The position numbers and the translations under genes are program-made. A DNA stretch of 64,000 bases from Planomicrobium soli (lineage in GTDB: Bacteria; Bacillota; Bacilli; Bacillales_A; Planococcaceae). Shown here one piece after another: positions 17,157-28,836 of this stretch. The notes beneath the pieces were generated by a model that saw only the letters and a list, made by a program, of their open reading frames with translations, was not told the DNA's origin and made no database searches. Position 1 is the first letter of the stretch. Each line of letters begins with the position of its first letter. The stretch covers positions 1 through 64,000 of the forward strand of contig NZ_PYAT01000004.1 of the NCBI RefSeq assembly GCF_003014655.1, read 5' to 3'.

Positions 17157-17189
17157 GCTCGGCCAACAAACCAAAAGGAGATGGGCACA

Positions 17190-17663
17190 ATGAAAAAAAT
17201 GAACGTAGAAAGCTTTAACCTGGATCACACTAAGGTAGTTGCACCATATGTGCGTTTAGCTGGAGAAAAAACAGGCGCAAACGGAGATACGATCCGCAAG
17301 TACGACATACGTTTCAAACAACCGAATAAAGAGCATATGGATATGCCTGGCCTTCATTCACTTGAACACATGATGGCTGAACATAGCCGCAACCACTCCG
17401 ACCAAATTATTGACATTGGGCCTATGGGCTGCCAAACTGGCTTTTACTTGTCTGTTATTAATCATGATGACTTTGAAGATATTTTAAGAATTTTAGAGAA
17501 CACATTAAAAGATGTGATTGCGGCTGATGAAGTTCCAGCTTGCAACGAAGTGCAATGCGGCTGGGCTGCAAGCCACAGCCTTGAAGGGGCACAAGAATTA
17601 GCGCGCGAAATGCTGGCGAAAAAAGATGAGTGGCGCCAAGTGTTTGCGGAAGAGACGGCTTAA
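17190..17663 (+). CDS. luxS: S-ribosylhomocysteine lyase LuxS
   Basis: The 157-residue enzyme cleaves S-ribosylhomocysteine to homocysteine and DPD, the precursor of autoinducer-2. The metal site HSLEH (His56, Glu59, His60) and the third ligand Cys123 in ACNEVQCGW are present, as is the catalytic Cys81 in MGCQTGFY. Length matches B. subtilis LuxS. The ATG at 17190 follows AAAAGGAG. It lies in an operon with mccA and mccB, which turn the homocysteine it releases into cysteine. Placement inside this operon differs from B. subtilis, where mtnN occupies this position and luxS is elsewhere. Confidence 0.96.
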   Translation: MKKMNVESFNLDHTKVVAPYVRLAGEKTGANGDTIRKYDIRFKQPNKEHMDMPGLHSLEHMMAEHSRNHSDQIIDIGPMGCQTGFYLSVINHDDFEDILRILENTLKDVIAADEVPACNEVQCGWAASHSLEGAQELAREMLAKKDEWRQVFAEETA

Positions 17664-17674
17664 GGAGAATGAAC

Positions 17675-19739
<2,065 letters not shown>

Positions 19740-19750
19740 AATAAGAGGAA

Positions 19751-19782
19751 AGAGCCGCAGCACGACGCTGCGGCTCTTTTTC
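19751..19782 (+). terminator. Terminator of the yrrT-luxS-mccAB operon
   Basis: AGAGCCGCAGC (19751-19761) pairs perfectly with GCTGCGGCTCT (19767-19777), followed by TTTT. Confidence 0.9.
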
Positions 19783-19947
19783 TATGGAAAAAAGTGTTTG
19801 TCATAAAAATAATAAAAAAATAACTATCTATCTCTTTTTTTACTTTGGGAGGCGAAATATTACATTTGCCCTATTTTTAACAAAATTTAGAGCTGATAAT
19901 ATACTTATTAGAAGGAAAATTCTGATAGTAATGAGAGGGGAAGGAAT

Positions 19948-22041
19948 ATGAAGAAGAGTAAGTGGATTTCTATTCTATCCGCGAGTGCTTTAGCGTTATC
20001 TTTATACTCACCGGCGGCCGCAGCGCCGTCTGAAGCTGTAACGTCAACAAAAAATTGGGATAGCGAACGTTATGGGGACCGAGTCGATATTGACCAAACA
20101 CTGAATCGGCAATCTCAAGACGCAAGCTTTATCAAAGAAGCAGAAAAGAAAATCAAAGCACAGGCGGATGAAGTGGCAGATGCTGAAGCAACAGCAGATG
20201 AAACATCGCCATTTACTTACGATGGCGGAACTAAATTCTTCCTTGATCGCGATCTGGAATTTAAGGAATTTACACTTCGCAGCGTCGGCAAAAACGTTGA
20301 AATTTGGGTAGCGAAAGACTTAGCTTATGGCCCGAAAAACCCGAGACCCGCTGATGTGGTAACTCAAGCGCAAGTCGATAAATTGCGTACGGAATTTGAC
20401 AGCAATATTTACCCGAAAGCGACTGACTTCTTTGGAACGCCGGATCAGCTGGACGGTTCGAAGTCGCCATTGCCAAAAATGGTTGGATTGCCTGAAGGCT
20501 ATTACGAGGGCTCAGATAAAGTTATTATGCTTGTTGATAACGTAAAAGATGAAGGATGGAATAATCCGTCTTATCCCTTCTTCGTAGCTGGATTCTTCTG
20601 GCAAACATTAGAAAACTATACAAACCGTAATATCATTACGATTGATACAAATTCATGGGCAACACGTCTTGAATCGACTTTTTTTGCAACAACGATTCAT
20701 GAATTACAGCATTTGATCCATGCTGACAATGACCCTTCGGAAGAAACTTGGCTGAACGAAGGGATGTCCACATTCTCCGAATTCTTAGGTGGTTATGGCC
20801 ATTCGGAGGGATCTATCAACTTTTACTTGGATCACCCGGAAAACTCTTTAGTCAACTGGGATGAGCATGGAAAAGCTGCCACTGGCCCCGAAACCATTGC
20901 AGATTACGGCCAGGTCTATTTGTTCACTCTATATATGTATGACAAATTTGGGCAAGAGTTTATCCGTGAATTAGCGGTCGATGGGGAAAGCCAAGGTATA
21001 AAAAGTGTCGATAAAGTTCTTAAGAAATATGGTTCTGACATGACCTTTACAGAAATCTATCAAGATTTCATGACAGCTTTAACGTTGGACCACTCAAATG
21101 TCGATAGCGCTTATAATTTTGACAGCATCGACCTTCGCGCTTTGCCGGTTGGCACAGATGGCAAAGTACGAGGCAAAACTGTGGATTATGAAAGTGCAAA
21201 AGTTTTTGAAAAAGAAGGCGTTCCAGCATGGGGCGGTGACTTTAAAGAATTTAACTTCGGCAGAGATGTAAGAGGCCTGAAATTTGACGGAGCTGACTTT
21301 CTTCCATTGCAGTGGGAAACTGTTGCAAATCCACTAGATGCCAGTGAACAAGTGCTGCATGCTAAAAACGGCGACGAAGCAGACCAAGCCTTGATCTTTG
21401 GAGCGACGGTGCCTGCAGAAAATGCAGTTTTAACATTTGACCATTATTACGATATTGAAGAACAATGGGATTTCGCTATGGTACAAGTTTCGACGGACAA
21501 CGGTGAAACTTGGAAGTCGCTTGAAAATGAAAACACACGAAGCGACGTAGTTGCAGACGGCTACCCGACAATCAAAGAAAACGTGCCAGGCTTTACAGGC
21601 CATAAATTAAACTGGTCTACAGAAACGTTCGACCTTTCAGCCTATGCTGGACAAGAAGTATTGGTTTCTTTCCGTAACTTGACGGATTGGGGCTATAACG
21701 ACAAAGGTTGGTTCATTAAAGATATTCAATTGGGCGATTTCTTTGCTGATGGATCTTCCGCAGAGCCATTCCAATCACTCGGCCAATTAAAAGGTGACTA
21801 TGTGAATTTCACAACTACGTTCATCCAAACAAAGAAAAATGGCAAAGAGCGTGTTTTCCATGTAAATCCGTTTAACGTGACAAACAAGGAAGCTCTTGAT
21901 TTGCAGCAAGTATTCCGTGAAGGCAACGTGAAGATGATTACGTCTTATGCAGCTGAGCCAGGGCAAAAAGAAGCCCAAGACTTCACATATGAAGTGCTGT
22001 TCAAAGGAGAAAAGCCAAACAAAGGAAAAAAGCAAAATTAA
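19948..22041 (+). CDS. Secreted zinc metalloprotease (HExxH, M6/M30-like)
   Basis: A 697-residue exported protein. The signal peptide (MKKSKW, hydrophobic core, AAAAP) should be cut near residue 26. The zinc motif is HELQH (His251 to His255), with a downstream NEG (Glu271) that fits the third metal ligand of gluzincin-type peptidases; the arrangement resembles hyicolysin-like M30 enzymes. The C-terminal third has the QVSTDNGETWKSLEN and NDKGWFIKDIQ elements of the immune-inhibitor-A type beta-sandwich domain. A propeptide of about 60 residues precedes the catalytic part. It probably degrades extracellular protein. A possible promoter (TTTAAC, TATACT) lies about 65 bases upstream. Confidence 0.85.
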   Translation: MKKSKWISILSASALALSLYSPAAAAPSEAVTSTKNWDSERYGDRVDIDQTLNRQSQDASFIKEAEKKIKAQADEVADAEATADETSPFTYDGGTKFFLDRDLEFKEFTLRSVGKNVEIWVAKDLAYGPKNPRPADVVTQAQVDKLRTEFDSNIYPKATDFFGTPDQLDGSKSPLPKMVGLPEGYYEGSDKVIMLVDNVKDEGWNNPSYPFFVAGFFWQTLENYTNRNIITIDTNSWATRLESTFFATTIHELQHLIHADNDPSEETWLNEGMSTFSEFLGGYGHSEGSINFYLDHPENSLVNWDEHGKAATGPETIADYGQVYLFTLYMYDKFGQEFIRELAVDGESQGIKSVDKVLKKYGSDMTFTEIYQDFMTALTLDHSNVDSAYNFDSIDLRALPVGTDGKVRGKTVDYESAKVFEKEGVPAWGGDFKEFNFGRDVRGLKFDGADFLPLQWETVANPLDASEQVLHAKNGDEADQALIFGATVPAENAVLTFDHYYDIEEQWDFAMVQVSTDNGETWKSLENENTRSDVVADGYPTIKENVPGFTGHKLNWSTETFDLSAYAGQEVLVSFRNLTDWGYNDKGWFIKDIQLGDFFADGSSAEPFQSLGQLKGDYVNFTTTFIQTKKNGKERVFHVNPFNVTNKEALDLQQVFREGNVKMITSYAAEPGQKEAQDFTYEVLFKGEKPNKGKKQN

Positions 22042-22048
22042 GATAGAG

Positions 22049-22071
22049 GCGGACTGCGGTCCGCTTTTTCT
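22049..22071 (+). terminator. Terminator after the metalloprotease gene
   Basis: GCGGAC TGCG GTCCGC followed by TTTTTC, eight bases after the stop codon. Confidence 0.8.
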
Positions 22072-22134
22072 TTTGGGTGAATTTTGCGGTATGATAAGAT
22101 ATGTATAGAATTTGGTTTCGAAAGGAAGAGAACA

Positions 22135-23325
22135 TTGTCGAAAAAATTAGATGCGTTTTTAGATGCCAACTTAAGCGAATTAAAAGAGCAAGGCTTATAT
22201 AATGAAGTAGATCCGGTAGAAGGACCGAATGGACCGATCATCAAGGTCCGCGGCAAAGACTTGATCAATTTATCCTCAAACAATTATTTGGGGCTGGCAA
22301 CAAATGAAGATTTGAAAAAAGTGGCGAAAGCGGCCATCGATAAATACGGAGTTGGTGCTGGAGCAGTTCGTTCCATCAACGGAACACTTGATTTGCATGT
22401 GCAGCTTGAAGAAAAATTGGCAGAGTTCAAAGGGACAGAAGCGGCAATTTCTTACCAGTCCGGTTTTAATTGCAACATGGCAGCTATTTCTGCAGTTATG
22501 GACAAAAACGATGCGATTCTTTCAGATCAGCTGAATCACGCGTCCATCATCGACGGTTGCCGCTTGTCGAAAGCAAAAATCATTGCGTTCAAACACTCGG
22601 ATATGGAAGACTTGCGTGCAAAAGCAAAAGAAGCGACCGAATCCGGTTTGTACAATAAAGTTATGGTCATTACCGATGGCGTCTTTTCAATGGATGGCGA
22701 TATTGCCAAACTTCCTGAAATCGTGGAAATTGCAAAAGAATTTGATTTGATCACATATGTGGATGATGCTCATGGTTCAGGTGTTACCGGCAAAGGGAAG
22801 GGAACTGTAAAGCATTTCGGTCTTGAAAAAGAAATCGATATGCAGATGGGGACGTTATCTAAAGCGGTTGGCGTTGTCGGCGGTTATGTAGCAGGCAAGA
22901 AAAACTTGATCGACTGGCTGCGTGTTCGTTCACGTCCGTTCCTGTTCTCTACGGCTGTCACACCTGGTGACGTTGCAGCAATCATTTCCGCTTTGCAAAT
23001 GATCATTGATTCGACTGAACTGCACGATAAGTTATGGGACAACGGCGATTACTTGAAAAAAGGCTTGAAAGAGCTGGGCTTTAACATTGGGGATTCCGAG
23101 ACGCCGATCACACCTTGTATTATCGGAGATGAGAAGCTGACGCAGGAATTTTCGAAGCGATTGTTCGAAGAAGGCGTGTATGCGAAATCCATCGTCTTCC
23201 CTACAGTTGCTAAAGGAACAGGGCGCGTGCGCAATATGCCAACTGCGGCGCATACTAAAGAAATGCTCGACGAAGCGATTGAAGTCTACGCTAGAGTCGG
23301 AAAAGAACTTGGCGTTATTAGTTAA
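22135..23325 (+). CDS. kbl: Glycine C-acetyltransferase (2-amino-3-ketobutyrate CoA ligase)
   Basis: A PLP enzyme of about 396 residues in the alpha-oxoamine synthase family. The motifs [15 protein letters not shown] and [13 protein letters not shown], the latter carrying the PLP lysine, are diagnostic. It cleaves 2-amino-3-oxobutyrate with CoA to glycine and acetyl-CoA, the second step of threonine degradation. The first step enzyme, Tdh, is encoded 4.4 kb downstream. The start is TTG at 22135, preceded by AAAGGAAGAG; the ATG at 22084 lies in the promoter region next to ATGATAAGAT. Confidence 0.92.
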   Translation: MSKKLDAFLDANLSELKEQGLYNEVDPVEGPNGPIIKVRGKDLINLSSNNYLGLATNEDLKKVAKAAIDKYGVGAGAVRSINGTLDLHVQLEEKLAEFKGTEAAISYQSGFNCNMAAISAVMDKNDAILSDQLNHASIIDGCRLSKAKIIAFKHSDMEDLRAKAKEATESGLYNKVMVITDGVFSMDGDIAKLPEIVEIAKEFDLITYVDDAHGSGVTGKGKGTVKHFGLEKEIDMQMGTLSKAVGVVGGYVAGKKNLIDWLRVRSRPFLFSTAVTPGDVAAIISALQMIIDSTELHDKLWDNGDYLKKGLKELGFNIGDSETPITPCIIGDEKLTQEFSKRLFEEGVYAKSIVFPTVAKGTGRVRNMPTAAHTKEMLDEAIEVYARVGKELGVIS

Positions 23326-23331
23326 TTTATA

Positions 23332-23375
23332 GAAACCCCGCCCAGCTGCTTAAAGCTGGGCGGGGTTTCTTTTGT
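23332..23375 (+). terminator. Terminator of kbl
   Basis: A 16-pair perfect stem (GAAACCCCGCCCAGCT with AGCTGGGCGGGGTTTC) followed by T residues. Confidence 0.9.
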
Positions 23376-23504
23376 AGATAGAGGTATGCGTTCCATTATG
23401 GTTAAAACCTGCACCGCTATAGCAAAATATGCTCCAGCAATCCTCGAGTACGTTTCATAAAACAGAGAAAACGATTCTATAGCAGACTTGCAGCCGCATT
23501 AGTG

Positions 23505-24677
23505 TTACTTCTGTGCTTCAAAGAAAGTTGCGGCAAAAACTTTCGCTGCTATAAGCATCGCTTCTTCGTTGAAATCAAAGTTTTCATGATGATGCGGAAA
23601 GGCAAGCGAATCGTCTGCCATTTTTGCTCCGATAAAGAAGAATGCCCCAGGAACAACTTGTGTATAATAAGCGAAATCCTCAACAGGCATAACAGGCTGA
23701 ATTTCAACCACGGCATCTTCACCGATCGCTTCGCGAGCGGCTAAACGGACAATGTCCATTGCTTCCGGATAGTTCCACAATGAATCATAGCCTGCTTCAA
23801 TACTGACTTCAGCAGTGGCACCCATCGCACGCGCCACGTTTTCGGCAATTGCCGTTACACGTTCGCTTGCAAGCTTGCGGAGTTTAGGATTAAAGACCCG
23901 AATCGTCCCTTCCAAAACAGCTTCGCTCGGAATAACGTTGTCTGCGTCGCCAGCATGGAATTTGCCGATAGTGACGACCAGTTCCTGCAATGGATCAGTG
24001 TTGCGGCTGACGATTGATTGCAGCGCAATCATAATATGGCTTGCAGCCAAAATGGGATCTACACCGAGATGGGGTTCAGCACCGTGTGTGCCCGATCCCC
24101 GGACAACGATTTTGATGGTGTCTTCCGAAGCCTGCAAAAATCCATCGCGAACACACACCTTGCCATGCTCCAAATTGCTTTGCACATGCGCTCCGTAGAC
24201 CAAATCTACACCATCCAAACAGCCGTCCGCAATCATGGCCCGTGAGCCGCCAGGAGGTGCTTCTTCGCCAAATTGATGAATTAATACAATGGTTCCGGGA
24301 AGCTCCTCTTTAATAGCCGTCATTGCCTTAGCAAAGCCGAGCAACCCGGCTGTATGTCCATCATGCCCGCATGCATGCATAACGCCTGGAACCGTCGATT
24401 TATAAGGCACGTTTTTCTTATCATCGATAGGCAGTGCATCAAAGTCTGCCCGAAAAGCAATCGTTTTGCCGGGTTTGCCGCCGCGAATATAGCCGACTAC
24501 TCCATTGCCGCCAACGCCGCGGCGAACTTCCACACCCATGGCCTCAAGCTTATTAGCGATAAATTCCGGCGTTTCTCTTTCTTGATGGGATAATTCAGGG
24601 TGCATATGCAAGTAGCGGCGCGTTTCAATCATTTCTTCAAAGAGGGATTCGAGTTTATCTAAAACCATCGTTTGCAT
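23505..24677 (-). CDS. M20D family amidohydrolase/peptidase
   Basis: A 390-residue metallohydrolase of the M20D group, which contains hippurate hydrolase, IAA-amino acid hydrolase and N-acyl amino acid amidohydrolases. Metal-site motifs are MHACGHDGHT (near 101-110), GEEAPPGGS (near 137) and the C-terminal FPHHHENFD. The first motif supplies the conserved Cys and two His. It removes acyl groups from acylated amino acids or peptides in the cytoplasm; the substrate is not readable. The ATG follows AAAGGAG. It lies on the strand opposite to kbl and tdh, together with an amino-acid ABC transporter operon. Confidence 0.87.
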   Translation of the reverse strand: MQTMVLDKLESLFEEMIETRRYLHMHPELSHQERETPEFIANKLEAMGVEVRRGVGGNGVVGYIRGGKPGKTIAFRADFDALPIDDKKNVPYKSTVPGVMHACGHDGHTAGLLGFAKAMTAIKEELPGTIVLIHQFGEEAPPGGSRAMIADGCLDGVDLVYGAHVQSNLEHGKVCVRDGFLQASEDTIKIVVRGSGTHGAEPHLGVDPILAASHIMIALQSIVSRNTDPLQELVVTIGKFHAGDADNVIPSEAVLEGTIRVFNPKLRKLASERVTAIAENVARAMGATAEVSIEAGYDSLWNYPEAMDIVRLAAREAIGEDAVVEIQPVMPVEDFAYYTQVVPGAFFFIGAKMADDSLAFPHHHENFDFNEEAMLIAAKVFAATFFEAQK

Positions 24678-24766
24678 AATTAGGATGCTCCTTTAAGCGA
24701 AAAGAATATATAAAGTAATTTCGGAATAATTATACACCAAGAAAATCTATGAGGAAATCAATCCAT

Positions 24767-24797
24767 AAAAAAACTCGTTGCCACATCTGGCAACGAG
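24767..24797 (-). terminator. Terminator of the amino-acid ABC transporter operon
   Basis: CTCGTTGCC (24774-24782) pairs with GGCAACGAG (24789-24797). On the minus strand a T tract follows, five bases past the ATPase gene. Confidence 0.87.
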
Positions 24798-24801
24798 GAG
24801 A

Positions 24802-25551
24802 TTAGATTACATCTGTTTTTTCGATCATATTCAAAAATTGGCGTGTGCGTGCTTCCTTTGGATTATTGAAGACGTCTTCAGGGCGGCCGCGTTCAACAAT
24901 TTTGCCGCCGTCCATAAACAAAACTTCATCAGCGACTCCTTTGGCGAAACGCATTTCGTGCGTTACGACCACCATTGTCATTCCTTCAGAAGCCAAGTCT
25001 TTCATTACCTGAAGCACTTCGCCGACAAGTTCTGGGTCGAGTGCTGATGTCGGCTCATCAAAAAGCATCACTTTCGGTTCCAGTGCCAAGGCCCGTGCAA
25101 TACCGACGCGCTGCTGCTGTCCGCCTGACAATTGGAATGGATAATAATCCATCTTGTCGCCAAGGCCAACTTTTACCAGCAATTGCTCAGCTTTTTTTCG
25201 TGCATCAGCTTTGTTTTGCTTCTGGACAATGACCGGTCCTTCCATAACGTTTTCAATAGCTGTCATATGCGGAAATAAATTATAATGCTGAAAAACCATG
25301 GCGGATTGTTGGCGAAAAGTTGTCACTTGTTTCTTGGAAAATGGTTTTGAAAAGTCAGCTGTGAGCTCGTCAATTGTTACCGTGCCGGCAGTCGGTGTCT
25401 CTAAGATATTCAAACATCTGAGGAACGTCGTCTTGCCTGATCCGGAAGGGCCGATAACAACTACGGCTTGCCCTTTTTGGACGTCGAGGTCAATGCCTTT
25501 CAGCACCTCAAGGTCACCAAACTTTTTGTGTAAATTTCTAATGGAAATCAT
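24802..25551 (-). CDS. Polar amino-acid ABC transporter, ATP-binding protein
   Basis: A 249-residue GlnQ-type ATPase. Walker [10 protein letters not shown] (near 34), the Q-loop, signature LSGGQQQR and Walker [13 protein letters not shown] are all intact, followed by the switch His in VVVTHEM. It powers import through the permease encoded upstream in the same operon. The ATG at 25551 follows AAGGAG. The gap to the permease gene is unusually long for such operons (153 bases) and holds three hairpins. Confidence 0.93.
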   Translation of the reverse strand: MISIRNLHKKFGDLEVLKGIDLDVQKGQAVVVIGPSGSGKTTFLRCLNILETPTAGTVTIDELTADFSKPFSKKQVTTFRQQSAMVFQHYNLFPHMTAIENVMEGPVIVQKQNKADARKKAEQLLVKVGLGDKMDYYPFQLSGGQQQRVGIARALALEPKVMLFDEPTSALDPELVGEVLQVMKDLASEGMTMVVVTHEMRFAKGVADEVLFMDGGKIVERGRPEDVFNNPKEARTRQFLNMIEKTDVI

Positions 25552-25599
25552 GGCTCGCTCCTTACTGCTGTTGTTGAATGCCTTTATCACGCTTTAACG

Positions 25600-25689
25600 G
25601 GTCAGTAGACTCTCACTATGTGGGAAGTCAACTGACCGTAAAAGTCCAGTTGGATCAACTAACGCTCAGCGGGGATAAAACCCGCTGAG
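25600..25689 (-). other. Three tandem hairpins between permease and ATPase genes
   Basis: Stems are CTCAGCGGG/CCCGCTGAG (25665-25673 with 25681-25689, perfect), AGTTG/CAACT (25649-25661), and a 12-pair stem with one mismatch (25600-25611 with 25626-25637). None is followed by a T run on the minus strand, so they are unlikely to be simple terminators. They may stabilise or process the intercistronic mRNA, or be a mobile palindromic repeat. Confidence 0.65.
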
Positions 25690-25704
25690 TGAGGTTTCTC
25701 TTTA

Positions 25705-26406
25705 TCACCTAGATACATAGCGGTCAAATCGATGTTCCAGCCTGCCCTGTCCGATTGACAACAAGAAACAGACAACCCAGTAGATAAGAGCCGCTTGTCC
25801 GTAAAGTAATAAGAATTCATAGTTTGTTGCGGCAATTTGCTGAGCTACGCGGAACATTTCTGTAACAAGAATAAGTGATGCCAAGGAAGTATCTTTTACT
25901 AAACTAATGAACGTATTTGACAGGGGAGGGATGGATACGCGTGTTGCTTGCGGCAAGATAATGCGGCGAAGCGATTGAACGTAATTCATGCCAATGGTAT
26001 CGGCAGCTTCCCATTGCCCTTTTGGTATAGAAAGAATAGATGCCCGGATCACTTCTGAAGCATAAGCTCCAACATTTAAAGAAAATCCAAAGACCGCTGC
26101 CGGAAACGGATCGATAACTATTCCGACAGTTGGCAATCCATAAAACAAAATAAAGAGTTGAACTAATAACGGTGTGCCGCGGATTACAGAAACGTAAATC
26201 CGAGCAATCACCTGCAGAATTTTAATAGTGGAAATACGGGCCAAAGCCGTAAGTACGGCTAAAATTAAGCCTAATACAAAAGAGATCAATGTTAACGGTA
26301 TTGTTAACTGAATCAACCCTTCTAATAATGGACCCCAGGCTGATTGAGCAATTCCCATAAGCCGCTCTATTCTGACTGGATCTGAAAAAATACTATTCAA
26401 GTACAT
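25705..26406 (-). CDS. Polar amino-acid ABC transporter, permease
   Basis: A 233-residue His/Glu/Gln/Arg-type permease with about five transmembrane helices. The EAA loop is present as [21 protein letters not shown] near residue 145, which contacts the ATPase. The start overlaps the end of the binding-protein gene by 14 bases. The ATG at 26406 is preferred, with GGTG just before it; an upstream TTG would add three residues. It works with the flanking binding protein and ATPase as one importer. Confidence 0.92.
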   Translation of the reverse strand: MYLNSIFSDPVRIERLMGIAQSAWGPLLEGLIQLTIPLTLISFVLGLILAVLTALARISTIKILQVIARIYVSVIRGTPLLVQLFILFYGLPTVGIVIDPFPAAVFGFSLNVGAYASEVIRASILSIPKGQWEAADTIGMNYVQSLRRIILPQATRVSIPPLSNTFISLVKDTSLASLILVTEMFRVAQQIAATNYEFLLLYGQAALIYWVVCFLLSIGQGRLEHRFDRYVSR

Positions 26407-27223
26407 TTTCACCAAACCACTTATTGGATATTTCTTCGTACGTACCGTCTTCGATCATTTCAGCAAGAGCTTTGTTAACTTCATCTACAATTGCGCCGCT
26501 GTCTTTTCTGAATAACAAACCACTTTGTGCTGCATCGTCAGCCTCATCTACAACCTGGATGTTTGCGTCTGGACGTTGATTTAAAAAGTCTAGAACAGTT
26601 AAGCTATCGTTGACTGTTGCATCAACACGGCGAGAATTAAGCAATTCAATCGCTTGGTTAAAACCTTCAACGCCTTCGATTTCAGCTCCAAATGAACGAG
26701 CTGTTTCCGCGTAATTACTTGTTAAAGACTGTGCAGACAACTTGCCTTCTAAATCTTCAAAGCTTTTGACTTCCGTATTGTCTTTCCCTACAACCAGTAC
26801 CGCTTTTGAAGTGATGTACGGATCTGAAAATGCATAGCTTTCCTGGCGTTCCGGGTTGATTCCTACTTGGTTAGCGACCATATCAAAGCGGCCAGCGTCA
26901 AGACCAGCGAATATAGCATCCCACTGTGTTTCTAAAAATTCCACTTCAACACCAAGGCGCTTTCCGACTTCTTGAGCAATTTCCACGTCAAAACCAGTCA
27001 ATTTTCCAGCTTCATCGTGGAACGTGAAAGGAGGGTATGTCCCTTCAGTACCGACAACCAATTTTCCTTCTTCCTGGACTTTCGCTAACAGATCTTGTTC
27101 TGTGCTGCCAGAACCTGTAGCGCCGTCTGTTGTAGGATCTTCCTGAGGCGAGCCTCCGCCGCATGCAGCCAGAACGACTACAGAAGTGACTAGCAATAAT
27201 AACAATAAGATAAATTTCTTCAT
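26393..27223 (-). CDS. Amino-acid ABC transporter substrate-binding lipoprotein
   Basis: A 276-residue lipoprotein. The signal peptide ends in the lipobox LAAC (Cys near residue 21), so it is anchored to the outer face of the membrane. The mature part is a type II periplasmic-binding fold of the SBP_bac_3 family, with [24 protein letters not shown]-type ligand-site sequence near residue 57. It binds a polar or sulfur amino acid for the permease encoded next; the specific ligand cannot be read. Start ATG follows GAGGAG. An expected 200-base leader precedes it. Confidence 0.92.
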   Translation of the reverse strand: MKKFILLLLLLVTSVVVLAACGGGSPQEDPTTDGATGSGSTEQDLLAKVQEEGKLVVGTEGTYPPFTFHDEAGKLTGFDVEIAQEVGKRLGVEVEFLETQWDAIFAGLDAGRFDMVANQVGINPERQESYAFSDPYITSKAVLVVGKDNTEVKSFEDLEGKLSAQSLTSNYAETARSFGAEIEGVEGFNQAIELLNSRRVDATVNDSLTVLDFLNQRPDANIQVVDEADDAAQSGLLFRKDSGAIVDEVNKALAEMIEDGTYEEISNKWFGENVLE

Positions 27224-27432
27224 TTTGATCTCCTCTGTTTCCTATAAAATTTTATTAATAGACCGCTTTCCCGTATTCCTTTGTTCCAACTCCATACTCC
27301 TATTTTTTATACCCTTCTTTTCTCTAAAAGAAACGATAAAACTAAGCCTAGCGGAATAGTCGGTTTAAAGGACGGAGAACGCCATCAATAATACAACACA
27401 GCTCGTTAAAGCAGGGTTTTCTGAGCTGTCTT

Positions 27433-27461
27433 ATTATAGCACCACTAATTCAGGAGCTCAA
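27433..27461 (-). promoter_or_regulatory. Promoter of the amino-acid ABC operon
   Basis: On the minus strand TTGAGC (27456-27461) and TATAAT (27433-27438) are spaced by exactly 17 bases, a near-consensus vegetative promoter pointing at the binding-protein gene about 210 bases away. Confidence 0.75.
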
Positions 27462-27652
27462 TAAAATAGTTCGAAATCAGGATAATAATAAAAAATGTTA
27501 TGAGTTCTTCACTGATTTTCTTATTAAACCCTTTTTTCGACTAATGCTCTATAAGTATGCTGCAAAACGGTTGTGCTTATAAAGAAGAGTTATTCCAAAT
27601 TTCGTCTAGCTAATTAATAGGTGGGCAGACCAGTAGCTCTGCTAAAAAATAA

Positions 27653-27681
27653 TTGTGTTTTTAAAACGAACAACTTATAAT
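27653..27681 (+). promoter_or_regulatory. Promoter of tdh
   Basis: TTGTGT (27653-27658) and TATAAT (27676-27681), 17 bases apart, about 97 bases before the tdh start. Confidence 0.7.
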
Positions 27682-27777
27682 GACATCATAGAGAATTGCG
27701 TAGAATCAACGAATATAACGTTGTTAATGTGTTTTTAGAGAGGACAAATGTTTTTTTAGTTGAAAGGGGTTTAAATA

Positions 27778-28722
27778 ATGAAGCGTATAATAATCACCGG
27801 TGCATTAGGGCAGATAGGCTCAGAGCTTGTTGGGAAATTACAAGGTATATACGGAGTGGACAATGTATTAGCGACAGATATTCGTCCAGCGGCACAAGAA
27901 AATGGACCGTTTCAATTGCTGGATGTAACAGATGGGCAGCGGATGTACAATTTGGCAAAAGATTTTAAGGCGGATACGATGATGCACATGGCGGCATTGC
28001 TGTCGGCGACGGCAGAAGAAAAGCCTTTGCTTGCATGGAACTTGAATATGGGTGGGCTGGTGAATGCACTTGAAGCATCACGCGAACTCGGCATGCAATT
28101 TTTTACGCCAAGTTCCATCGGCGCTTTTGGACCTTCAACGCCAAAAAAGAATACGCCACAAGATACATTGCAGCGCCCAACTACGATGTATGGAGTCAAT
28201 AAAGTTGCCGGAGAATTATTATGCGATTATTATTTCCAGAAATTCGGTGTAGATACACGTGGGGTGCGCTTTCCAGGATTAGTTTCATACGTAGCTCAGC
28301 CAGGGGGCGGTACCACCGACTATGCCGTTGACATCTACTACAAAGCAATTGAACAACAGCAGTATACGTCATATATTAAAAGCGGCACTTACATGGATAT
28401 GATGTATATGCCGGATGCGCTGCAGTCGATCGTTGAGTTGATGGAAGCAGATGCGTCCCGTTTGGAGCATCGCAACTCTTTCAACGTGACGGCAATGAGT
28501 TTTGAACCGGAAGAAATCGCAGCCTCGATCCGCAAGCATATCCCAGATTTTAAATTGTCATATGATGTTGATCCAATACGCCAAGCAATTGCAGATAGCT
28601 GGCCAGACAGCATCGATGCATCAGCTGCCAAAAAAGAATGGGGCTTTCAAGCTCAATATGACTTGGATGCGATGACAGCAGATATGCTTGAGAAATTGAA
28701 AATAAAATTACAGAATGTATAA
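27778..28722 (+). CDS. tdh: L-threonine 3-dehydrogenase, short-chain (SDR) type
   Basis: A 314-residue NAD-dependent extended SDR enzyme. The cofactor motif is TGALGQIG at residues 7-14, and the catalytic Tyr-Lys pair is in [10 protein letters not shown] near 140. The active-site segment [10 protein letters not shown] is typical of SDR threonine dehydrogenases, which differ from the zinc-dependent Tdh of E. coli. It oxidises threonine to 2-amino-3-oxobutyrate, which Kbl (22.1 kb) converts to glycine and acetyl-CoA. ATG 27778 follows GAAAGGGG. Confidence 0.9.
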   Translation: MKRIIITGALGQIGSELVGKLQGIYGVDNVLATDIRPAAQENGPFQLLDVTDGQRMYNLAKDFKADTMMHMAALLSATAEEKPLLAWNLNMGGLVNALEASRELGMQFFTPSSIGAFGPSTPKKNTPQDTLQRPTTMYGVNKVAGELLCDYYFQKFGVDTRGVRFPGLVSYVAQPGGGTTDYAVDIYYKAIEQQQYTSYIKSGTYMDMMYMPDALQSIVELMEADASRLEHRNSFNVTAMSFEPEEIAASIRKHIPDFKLSYDVDPIRQAIADSWPDSIDASAAKKEWGFQAQYDLDAMTADMLEKLKIKLQNV

Positions 28723-28726
28723 AAAA

Positions 28727-28758
28727 GAGCCCTTCACGAATTTTCGTGAAGGGCTTCT
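28727..28758 (+). terminator. Terminator of tdh
   Basis: GCCCTTCACGAA (28729-28740) pairs with TTCGTGAAGGGC (28743-28754), followed by TTCTTG; the T tract is short. Confidence 0.75.
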
Positions 28759-28802
28759 TGATTTAAATGCGTCCCGCAGAAAAAAATACGGTTCTGCAGA
28801 AA

Positions 28803-28832
28803 AAAACCGGGCACGAGATGTGCCCGGTTTTG
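28803..28832 (-). terminator. Terminator of the YjiH gene
   Basis: ACCGGGCAC (28806-28814) and GTGCCCGGT (28820-28828) with a T tract on the minus strand, nine bases past the YjiH stop codon. Confidence 0.85.
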
Positions 28833-28836
28833 ATTA

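Larger units (their letters stand above)
27224..27777. other. 554-base intergenic region with two outward promoters
   Basis: This gap holds a minus-strand promoter for the ABC operon and a plus-strand promoter for tdh. Between the first promoter and the binding-protein gene lies a leader of about 200 bases with an ACAGCTC/GAGCTGT stem (near 27385-27420) and a TTCTTTT/AAAAGAA stem (27325-27345). I see no known riboswitch or T-box signature and no terminator in it. No supportable gene is present. Confidence 0.6.

Noticed and set aside
27224-27430. SAM-I or T-box riboswitch upstream of the amino-acid transporter
   Set aside because: None of the conserved cores (SAM-I GGCNACC-type segments, T-box GGTGG antiterminator) is present, and there is no terminator.
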